Part shown: piece by piece, positions 1 to 5,684 of the stretch | Position numbering within the stretch: the stretch's first letter is position 1 | Layout: every line of letters starts with the position of its first letter | Assembly: GCA_963675995.2 (NCBI GenBank) | Contig: CAXXIY010000001.1 | Span: forward strand, 2,046,001 to 2,110,000 | Length of the DNA stretch: 64,000 nt | DNA from: JAAFHB01 sp963675995 | GTDB lineage: Bacteria > Bacteroidota > Bacteroidia > Bacteroidales > Prolixibacteraceae | Reading direction: 5' to 3' | Position numbers and translations under genes: made by a program | The notes under the pieces: model-generated | What the model saw: only the letters and a program-made list of their open reading frames with translations | What the model was told of the DNA's origin: nothing | The model's database searches: none

Positions 1-1
1 T

Positions 2-571
2 ACGTGCGATTTACAGGTTCGCAATGATGGATTCGTTTATTTGGCGCGTGACAAACACTACTACTCGGTTCCATTTGTCCACATTGGAAAGCGTAGCCAT
101 GTTATTTACACCCGCACATTGGTGAAAATCTTTGTAAATAATGAATTAGTGGCTACACATGAGCGCCACTTAGGCTTTGGGCATACGCACAAAAAAGAAC
201 ATCTGGCATCCAATTCCAACGCCATTTTGAGCCGTTCTGCTGAGTATTATCAAGAAAAAGCGGATAAGCATAGTACTGTATTCAGGCAGCTTGTATCAGA
301 CATGTTTCTGGATTTGGAACAACGGCAGATTCCCCCCGAGTTCAAATACAAAACCTGTGATTATATGCTTTCGATAGGCAGAAAAACATCAATAGCCGAT
401 TTTGAACAAGCCTGCCAGATCGCTATCCAAAACAGGTCATACTCGGGCAAGTTTTTACAAAATGTGATCAGCAATCTCAAGATGGCTAAATTACAAGATG
501 AAAGCAAGAACCGCATTAATCCACAGCCAACTAATCATGAAAATATGCGGGGAAACTCTTATTATAAATAA
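2..571 (+). CDS. istA: IS21-family transposase IstA, C-terminal fragment (partial at window edge)
   Basis: This is the C-terminal part of the IS21 transposase, the DDE recombinase that catalyses strand transfer together with its ATPase helper IstB. The frame is open from base 2, so the gene starts upstream of the window; the catalytic core is not visible. What remains is the beta-barrel C-terminal domain typical of IstA, with the segment around HYYSVPFVHIGKR and VATHERH, and then a helical tail. It ends 20 bases before istB, the usual istAB arrangement. Family assignment rests on the tail sequence and on the adjacent istB. There is no sign of a frameshift in the visible part. Confidence 0.85.
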   Translation, partial: TCDLQVRNDGFVYLARDKHYYSVPFVHIGKRSHVIYTRTLVKIFVNNELVATHERHLGFGHTHKKEHLASNSNAILSRSAEYYQEKADKHSTVFRQLVSDMFLDLEQRQIPPEFKYKTCDYMLSIGRKTSIADFEQACQIAIQNRSYSGKFLQNVISNLKMAKLQDESKNRINPQPTNHENMRGNSYYK

Positions 572-591
572 CCATTTTAATAAAACATTGT

Positions 592-1314
592 ATGCAAGAA
601 GAAATTGAAAAATCGCTTCACAAGCTTAAGCTTCCCGGGATGGCAGATTGCTGGACATCCCTTTGTGAGACACGCAGAGCCGACAAACTCTCACTCAGAG
701 ATGGACTGCAACTTATGTTGCAAACCGAACAAGACACCCGAAAAACAAACCGTATTGCCCGACTACTCAAAGAAGCTGTGTTTCCATATCCGGCTTCGCT
801 TGAGGAGCTTGATTATAATACCGCCAGAGGTGTTGACGCAACGACAGTGGCGCAGTTGGGTACGTGTGAATTTGTTCGTAATGGACAAACAATCGTGATT
901 AACGGACCTACCGGAACAGGAAAAACCTATTTGGCCGTTGCACTGGGTGATAGGGCATGCAGGCTGGGATTTAATGTCGTGTTCTTCAACATGCAAAAGT
1001 TATTGGATCGAATCAAACTCGAACGATTGCAGGGACAGGAAATCCGATTCCTGGAAAAACTCTCACGCGTGGATATGTTAATCATAGATGACTTTGGTAT
1101 GAAAGCATTACAAGGACAACAACAAAATGATTTTGAGCAAATTGTTGACGACAGATATCGGAGAAAAGCATTGATAATATCCAGTCAGCTTCCAGTCAAT
1201 GATTGGTATGCTGTTATTGGTAATGAGCTGATTGCTGAAGCCTGTTTAGACAGAATCGTTCATAAATCAGTGCGTTTTCAATTAACCGGAGAAAGTTTAC
1301 GCAAAAAATATTAA
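592..1314 (+). CDS. istB: IS21-family helper ATPase IstB
   Basis: IstB is the AAA+ ATPase that assembles on DNA and directs IS21 transposase to its target. The 240-residue product is full length for the family. A helical N-terminal region (residues 1-85) precedes a Walker A motif GPTGTGKT near residue 106 and a Walker B motif MLIIDDFG near residue 160; the sensor region RRKALIISSQLP follows, and the C-terminal arginine-rich part RIVHKSVRFQLTGESLR is typical. The ATG at 592 lies 20 bases after istA. It looks intact, so it may still be functional if the left part of the element is complete. Confidence 0.93.
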   Translation: MQEEIEKSLHKLKLPGMADCWTSLCETRRADKLSLRDGLQLMLQTEQDTRKTNRIARLLKEAVFPYPASLEELDYNTARGVDATTVAQLGTCEFVRNGQTIVINGPTGTGKTYLAVALGDRACRLGFNVVFFNMQKLLDRIKLERLQGQEIRFLEKLSRVDMLIIDDFGMKALQGQQQNDFEQIVDDRYRRKALIISSQLPVNDWYAVIGNELIAEACLDRIVHKSVRFQLTGESLRKKY

Positions 1315-1347
1315 TGTTACATTTGCCTAATCGTTTTTGAACAAACA

Positions 1348-1390
1348 GTGAACGGACATCACCGGAAAACGTGAACGGGTATCACCGGAA
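1348..1390 (+). repeat. IS21 terminal direct repeats
   Basis: Two copies of GTGAACGGACATCACCGGAA-like sequence, 23 bp apart (1348-1367 and 1371-1390, differing at two positions). Multiple short repeats near the ends are binding sites for the transposase in IS21 elements. They lie between istB and the presumed IS end at 1399. Confidence 0.75.
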
Positions 1391-1400
1391 TATGTAGCAC

Positions 1401-1620
1401 TGACCTGTGAAATATTCAGGAACTGCCAGGTTATCAGGGCGGTAAGACAACTGAACGGTATACTCCTATAACTGAGAAAAGTTCACTGAAGATTCCAAGC
1501 CCTTTTGACGATTTGTAACAAAATAAATCTTAAATTGCCAAAAATAGGCTACGGCGAGTACTGTATTTAGCAATCCGATTTTGGAAGTATTGTACGGATT
1601 TTCCGTTGGTATAAAAGAGC
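1401..1620 (+). repeat. Direct repeat copy 1: recombinase 3' end plus downstream site
   Basis: Positions 1401-1600 align without gaps to 2738-2937 (offset 1337); by hand I count 18 mismatches in 200 bases. The copy contains the last 39 codons of a tyrosine recombinase (1402-1518) and about 100 bp of noncoding DNA that is as well conserved as the coding part. In the noncoding part there is a short inverted repeat, ATCCG at 1573-1577 and CGGAT at 1595-1599. Similarity fades after ATAAAAGAG (1611-1619), exactly where different cargo begins. Interpreted as the recombination site of an integron-like element. Confidence 0.75.
1402..1518 (+). pseudogene. Tyrosine recombinase 3' remnant, copy 1
   Basis: Read in the frame homologous to the copy ending at 2855, this stretch has an internal stop (TGA at 1408-1410, CGA in the other copy) followed by the family tail: NIQELPG, then KTTERYTP with the tyrosine that would be the nucleophile, and SPFDDL before the TAA at 1516. 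Everything upstream is cut off by the IS21 element. It is therefore a relic kept next to a conserved site, not an active gene. The intact recombinase, if any, would be elsewhere in the genome. Confidence 0.7.
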
Positions 1621-1633
1621 TATGGGTCATTAA
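1621..1633 (+). other. Left box of putative cassette A
   Basis: TATGGGTCATTAA marks the point where this insert diverges from the copy at 2953. Its reverse complement recurs with one mismatch at 2155-2167, just after the insert's gene. In integron cassettes the start of a cassette is complementary to the R'' box of its own attC site, which is the pattern seen here. The core does not fit the GTTRRRY consensus well (GCTATGG), so the assignment is inference. Confidence 0.5.
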
Positions 1634-1646
1634 AAAAAACAAGCAA

Positions 1647-2144
1647 ATGGGCAGATTGATAATCTTTTTTATATTGTTTTCAACATGTGCTTTTGGACAA
1701 CGATCCGATCTTTATCGCATTGATAGGAAATTGATTGCTGATACGACATTCCAGATAGACGAAGATTCATACAATAATGTTTTGACTTTGGAAAAGGTAT
1801 TATTACCACGAATGTATAATAGAATTACTTATCCTGAAATTGCTAGAGAAAATGCGATTGAAGGCAAGGTCATTGTTCAAGTCGTTGTTGATCAAAAAGA
1901 TTTTAAATATAAAATTGTAAAATCTGATAATGATTATTTAAAAGTTCCTGTTGTTGAATATTTTGATCGTTTGGATAAATATGTAATAGACCAGATTAGT
2001 CCTTCTAAGGGATTTTTTATTATTTATATACCGATAGAATTTAAAATTCAAAAAGATCAATTCTCTGAGAATTTAAGGAAATATAATTCATTGACAATTG
2101 AAGCAAAAGATATTGCAAAACAATCTGATATAATAAAGCATTGA
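1647..2144 (+). CDS. Secreted TonB C-terminal-domain-like protein
   Basis: A small exported protein of 165 residues. I chose the ATG at 1647 because it is followed directly by a signal peptide (GRLIIFFILFSTCAFGQ); an upstream in-frame start at 1581 would lie inside the conserved recombination site. Around residues 60-90 the segment YPEIARENAIEGKVIVQVVVD matches the start of the TonB C-terminal fold (YP..A...GI.G.V.V...). There is no transmembrane helix or proline-rich stretch after the signal, so it is not a complete TonB; such stand-alone domains are common in this phylum, with unknown roles. AT-rich coding sequence and flanking boxes suggest that it is cassette cargo. Confidence 0.65.
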   Translation: MGRLIIFFILFSTCAFGQRSDLYRIDRKLIADTTFQIDEDSYNNVLTLEKVLLPRMYNRITYPEIARENAIEGKVIVQVVVDQKDFKYKIVKSDNDYLKVPVVEYFDRLDKYVIDQISPSKGFFIIYIPIEFKIQKDQFSENLRKYNSLTIEAKDIAKQSDIIKH

Positions 2145-2154
2145 TTAATAAAAA

Positions 2155-2246
2155 TTAACGACCCATAATAAGAAGGAATAGGAGCGGCGAGCAACGCCCA
2201 GCGATTATTCGGTGGTGAACTACACCCGCCGGGATCGGAGCTATGG
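2155..2246 (+). other. attC-like site of putative cassette A
   Basis: Begins with TTAACGACCCATA (2155-2167), reverse complement of the left box at 1621-1633 with one mismatch. It contains a hairpin made of CGAT...ATCG outer arms and GGTGGTG/CACCCGCC inner arms with a bulged C, around 2200-2236, and ends with GCTATGG (2240-2246), the same heptamer as at the left junction (1619-1625). The length of about 90 bp is within the attC range. It is a structural resemblance only; no recombination is proven. Confidence 0.4.
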
Positions 2247-2570
2247 TTACTGAGCCTACCGAAGTATGTACTTAATGACCGTTTTGTTAATGTACGCTTA
2301 CGCTGTCCCTGCGAGGCAACTTGTTGATCCGGTTTATAGACCACTTATTCCGCTTAAGAAGGATAACGAAAAAAAGAAATTCCTTGGAATATTTAACGTT
2401 CTTACCTGAGCGCGAAGCGTAAACAAATAATTCCGCTGAGACAAAAAGCTGTTTGAGCGAAGCCGAAGGCGGAGTGAGTTCTTTTTGTCAGGTCTTTTTT
2501 GGTTACTTTTTGTGACGACAAAAAGTGACAAAGAAAGAAAAGTTGAAGTTGACCACCCGGAGTTCATGCA
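2247..2570 (+). other. Noncoding stretch with inverted repeats
   Basis: No convincing gene. It holds two hairpins of a type common between genes in this phylum: arms 2436-2448 and 2480-2492 (CTGA..CAAAAAG / CTTTTTGTCAG), and arms around 2503-2531 (TTACTTTTTGT / ACAAAAAGTGA). Short open frames across it on both strands have no recognisable domain. Confidence 0.5.
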
Positions 2571-2855
2571 ATGCTCGCTGACAATGACACAATGACATTT
2601 TACACTCGTGCAATAGTTGCTGACAATGACATTCAGAAGATTTTAAAAAATGCATTTACCAAGGGAGGGATCAAAAAGCAGGTGACATTACCTTGGCTAT
2701 GTCATTCGTATACCACCCATTTATTGGAAATCGGCAATGACCTGCGAACTATTCAGGAACTACCAGGGCATCAGAGCAGTAAGACGACTGAAGGGTATAC
2801 TCCTGTAACTGAGAAAAGTTTACTGAAGATTCCAAGCCCTTTTGACGATTTGTAA
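2571..2855 (+). pseudogene. Tyrosine recombinase C-terminal fragment, copy 2, inactive
   Basis: This 94-residue frame covers only the C-terminal catalytic part of an XerC/D- or IntI-like tyrosine recombinase. The N-terminal DNA-binding domain and the first catalytic arginine are absent. The box that should read H-x-L-R-H-S reads PWLCHS, so the catalytic histidine and second arginine are both replaced; the GH motif (PGHQSS) and the nucleophile tyrosine (EGYTP) remain. The tail SPFDDL is shared with copy 1. It is a decayed gene. The recombinase and the site at its 3' side have the same orientation as the cargo, as in the reverse integrons known from Treponema. Confidence 0.75.
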
Positions 2856-2952
2856 CAAAATAAATCTTACATTGCTAAAAATAAACTACGGCGAGTACTG
2901 TATTTAGCGATCCGATTTTGGAAGTATTTTACGGATCCGTTTGTATAAAAGA
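2738..2952 (+). repeat. Direct repeat copy 2: recombinase 3' end plus downstream site
   Basis: Second copy of the 1401-1620 unit, about 91% identical over 200 aligned bases by hand count. The inverted repeat in the noncoding part is longer here: GATCCG at 2909-2914 and CGGATC at 2932-2937. Homology stops after ATAAAAGAG at about 2952, immediately before GTTAGGC (2953-2959). Confidence 0.75.
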
Positions 2953-2960
2953 GTTAGGCA
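2953..2960 (+). other. Left box of putative cassette B (GTTAGGC core)
   Basis: GTTAGGCA fits the integron core consensus GTTRRRY and sits exactly where the two direct repeats stop matching. Its reverse complement TGCCTAAC occurs at 8101-8108, directly after the restriction genes. This is the pattern expected for the two ends of one integrated cassette. Confidence 0.55.
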
Positions 2961-3214
2961 CAAGCGAAAAAAAAATCAACGACAACGGTATTTTGCGTCA
3001 TAAGGACAAGAAAAGCTCCTCACAAAACAACACATTTGCAAGCCCCGTCACACAAACCGTTACTTCAGCTTGCAAAAGAGTTGTTTTCTTGCCAAAGCTC
3101 CCGTGCCAACCCACCACCCCAAAACAAGTTGATAAATTTTTGATTTTTTATCTTAAAAAACGAGATGATAAATCAGAATGATTATTTTAGCAGACTGAAA
3201 AATATATTTTATAA
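2961..3214 (+). other. Noncoding leader of the restriction cassette
   Basis: A short open frame crosses this stretch but its product is low-complexity and starts inside the repeated site, so I do not call it. The strand is purine-poor and CCAA/GCC-rich around 3011-3125, resembling the stretch at 7955-8095 on the other side of the cassette. The AT-rich last 40 bases before 3215 probably hold the promoter of the XRE gene, but no clear TAnnTTTG element is seen. Confidence 0.45.
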
Positions 3215-3421
3215 ATGAACAGAATTAAAGAAGTACTGGAGGAGAAAGGAATAAAGCAAACCTGGTTAGCTGACAGGCTGGGTAAAAGCTATAACATGGT
3301 TAATGCCTATGTACAAAACAGGCAGCAACCCAGACTGGAAGTATTTACCGAGATTGCTAAGATATTGGATGTGGATATTAAAGACTTAATTGTTTCAACT
3401 AAGCCAAATAGTTATGAATAA
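3215..3421 (+). CDS. XRE-family helix-turn-helix regulator of the restriction module
   Basis: A 68-residue Cro/C1-type DNA-binding protein with the usual five-helix fold: helix 2-3 is KQTWLADRLGKSYNMVNAYVQNRQQPRL, followed by the EIAKILDVDIKDLIV helix typical of XRE proteins. It has no ligand or oligomerisation domain. Its stop codon overlaps the start of the McrB-like gene (ATGAATAA at 3414-3421), so the two are translationally coupled. Small XRE proteins in front of restriction genes often act as timing controllers; that role is inferred here. No operator could be picked out with confidence. Confidence 0.8.
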   Translation: MNRIKEVLEEKGIKQTWLADRLGKSYNMVNAYVQNRQQPRLEVFTEIAKILDVDIKDLIVSTKPNSYE

Positions 3422-5681
3422 AGATTTCACTTGGGTAATAACGCATGAACAATTAGTTACCTATTTAGAATCAAAAGAAAATTCTCAAATAGAGCTTATT
3501 GATTTGTTAAAATCAGTTGGAATACAACCATTTAATGATAAATTAGGCCCTGATAGCCACGATGTTGAATTGGATGAAATAGACCCTTTTACATTTTTCT
3601 GTTATATCTATAAATATGGCAGTAAAAAAAGGCTGGAATTACTCCAAGAAATAGCAAAAAAACTATTGATTGAAATACCATATGGAGAAAAAGGACTTCC
3701 GTCGGCGCAAGCACAAAAAGTTTGGTTGTTTCCTTATAAGTTTGCACGAACCAATAATGAAGTTCCCAGATTATGGAATTTCTTTAAAAAAGCATTGACT
3801 AATACTATAACAGATTTGGATTTCTCTGACATATTAAAAATAAATAGTATTGGAAGAACAAAGATAACTGAAGCGTTATTTTATATTAAACCAGAAAAAT
3901 ATTTACCAATAAATGGCCCAACAAAATCTTATATAGAAGAGGAGCTAAAAATTTCTCCAAATTTTAATTCTTTTACAGAATATACTTCTATACTAAATCA
4001 AATAAAAGAAAAGATAAATGTTCCTTTTTATGAATTGTCATATCAAGCTTGGGTATGGAATAATAGAAATGATATTAAGAATAACTCATTAAAATATTCT
4101 GAACAGTTAATTACTTTCATAGAACAAGCTAAAACAGATAATCTAAAGACGAAACATTATATTAACCAATATAAAGGAACTACAGTAAAAGTTAGTTTTG
4201 GTCAAGGTGTTACTGCTAGAGTTCCATGGATTTCATTTTTAAAAGAACCAAATACCACAAGTAATGGAATTTATCCTGTTTATTTATTTTATAAAGATTT
4301 GAATAAACTAATTCTTGCATATGGTATTAGTGAAACAAATAAGCCAAGTGCCAGTTGGAGTATTCAAAATCCCAAGTCTATTTCAGATTATTTTGAAGAA
4401 AACAATATTGGTAGGCCTGACCGGTATGGTGCATCATACATATACAAAGTATACGATGTTGAAAATCTTCCAGATAAACAAATAATTGACGATGACTTAA
4501 ATAAATTAATAGAATCTTATTTGAATAATACTGAACAGATAAATACAGAAAAGAAAGAATCTATGACTTTTGATAGACATTTTTTTATTGATTGTTTAGA
4601 AAATGCTGGTTTTTTGTTAAATCCTAAATTGGTAACACGTTTCATCTCTTCTCTTATAACAAAACCTTTTGTCATTCTATCAGGCCTTTCAGGTTCCGGG
4701 AAAACGAAACTTGCACAAGCTTTTGCTCAGTGGATTTGCCAGGATGATAGCCAGTATTGTTTAGTACCTGTTGGTGCCGACTGGACCAACCGTGAACCTT
4801 TATTGGGTTATCCGAATGCATTAAAACCCGATGAATATATTAAACCTGATAACGGAGCTTTGGATTTAATTATTCAGGCAAATAAGCATCCGGAATTGCC
4901 TTATTTTTTAATTCTGGATGAAATGAATCTGAGCCATGTGGAACGGTACTTTGCCGATTTTTTAAGTGTAATGGAATCGAAAGGTGAAATTTCACTTTTT
5001 GCTGAAGGTGCCGTAAATAATGGTGTTCCTTCTAAACTTATATTGCCTGCCAATCTATTAATAATAGGCACAGTAAATATCGACGAAACCACCTATATGT
5101 TTAGCCCCAAGGTACTTGACCGGGCCAATGCTATTGAATTCAGAGTTGCGAAAAATGAAATAGAAGCCTTTTTTGCCAACCGGAAAGAGGTTAATATGGA
5201 TAAGCTCAGAACAAAGGGAGCAGCAATGGCTCAAAGTTTTTTGAAAATGGCAGAAAAAAGAGAGTTCATAGAACAGGATTTAACCACAATACATAAAACA
5301 CTGGTCAGTTTCTTTGAACAATTAAAGAAAACCGGAGCTGAATTTGGTTACCGCAGTGCTACCGAAATAATACGACTGATTAACCAATTAACAATTATTG
5401 ATTCAGATTTGAGTGAAGAAGAAAAGCTTGATATTTCCATTATGCAAAAGCTTTTACCCAAGCTTCACGGTTCACGTCGTAAGCTTTGTCCGGTATTAAT
5501 TACTTTAGGTAGCTTTTGTGTAGATAACTCAAAAATTGATAATATAGAAAAGGCTGTTTTTTCAGCTGAGGATTTTGATTTTGAATCCGATGGAGTGATT
5601 TTCCCTATATCACTTGAAAAAATCACACGTATGTATAAAGGTGTTGTTGAAAACGGTTTTGCCAGTTATGCTGAGGCTTAA
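3414..5681 (+). CDS. McrB-like GTPase/AAA+ restriction subunit
   Basis: Predicted nucleotide-driven motor of a modification-dependent (type IV, McrBC-like) restriction system. I start it at the ATG at 3414, which overlaps the regulator's stop, rather than at an upstream TTG. Residues ~1-245 contain an uncharacterised helical part (with IGRTKITEALFYIKPEKYLPINGP) and ~246-350 a DUF3578/MrcB-N-like domain (NQYKGTTVKVSFGQGVTARVPW region). The AAA+ part has Walker A GLSGSGKT near residue 425, Walker B YFLILDEMNLSH near 500 and the McrB signature GTVNIDETT near 560. Classical McrB has an N-x-x-D signature; here it reads NID, the contracted form. The 755-residue length is well above E. coli McrB. 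Target modification is unknown. The first 1.2 kb are AT-rich, consistent with transfer. Confidence 0.85.
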   Translation: MNKDFTWVITHEQLVTYLESKENSQIELIDLLKSVGIQPFNDKLGPDSHDVELDEIDPFTFFCYIYKYGSKKRLELLQEIAKKLLIEIPYGEKGLPSAQAQKVWLFPYKFARTNNEVPRLWNFFKKALTNTITDLDFSDILKINSIGRTKITEALFYIKPEKYLPINGPTKSYIEEELKISPNFNSFTEYTSILNQIKEKINVPFYELSYQAWVWNNRNDIKNNSLKYSEQLITFIEQAKTDNLKTKHYINQYKGTTVKVSFGQGVTARVPWISFLKEPNTTSNGIYPVYLFYKDLNKLILAYGISETNKPSASWSIQNPKSISDYFEENNIGRPDRYGASYIYKVYDVENLPDKQIIDDDLNKLIESYLNNTEQINTEKKESMTFDRHFFIDCLENAGFLLNPKLVTRFISSLITKPFVILSGLSGSGKTKLAQAFAQWICQDDSQYCLVPVGADWTNREPLLGYPNALKPDEYIKPDNGALDLIIQANKHPELPYFLILDEMNLSHVERYFADFLSVMESKGEISLFAEGAVNNGVPSKLILPANLLIIGTVNIDETTYMFSPKVLDRANAIEFRVAKNEIEAFFANRKEVNMDKLRTKGAAMAQSFLKMAEKREFIEQDLTTIHKTLVSFFEQLKKTGAEFGYRSATEIIRLINQLTIIDSDLSEEEKLDISIMQKLLPKLHGSRRKLCPVLITLGSFCVDNSKIDNIEKAVFSAEDFDFESDGVIFPISLEKITRMYKGVVENGFASYAEA

Positions 5682-5684
5682 ATT

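Larger units (their letters stand above)
1..1399 (+). mobile_element. IS21-family insertion sequence, 3' part
   Basis: The window opens inside an istA-like gene, followed by istB and by an end segment with two direct copies of a 20-bp motif (1348-1367 and 1371-1390). The likely outer end is the CA at 1398-1399, so that the inverted end begins TGCTACATATTCC; IS21 members usually run from TG to CA. Immediately after it, at 1401, begins a sequence that is repeated elsewhere (2738 onward), which fits an insertion boundary. The left end of the element lies outside the window, so target duplication cannot be examined. Boundaries are inferred. Confidence 0.85.

Noticed and set aside
1581..1646. Extended N-terminus of the TonB-domain protein
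   Set aside because: The added 22 residues lie in the repeated recombination site and would hide the signal peptide.
2240..2246. GCTATGG as proof of an attC end
   Set aside because: The same heptamer also occurs by chance inside the group II intron (~8358), so alone it is not evidence; only the paired boxes are used in the argument.
2057..2344. Reverse-strand 95-residue protein
   Set aside because: Runs across the end of the TonB-domain gene and the inverted-repeat region; composition not gene-like.
2918..3181. 87-residue protein before the XRE gene
   Set aside because: Starts inside the repeated noncoding site, low-complexity product, no recognisable domain.
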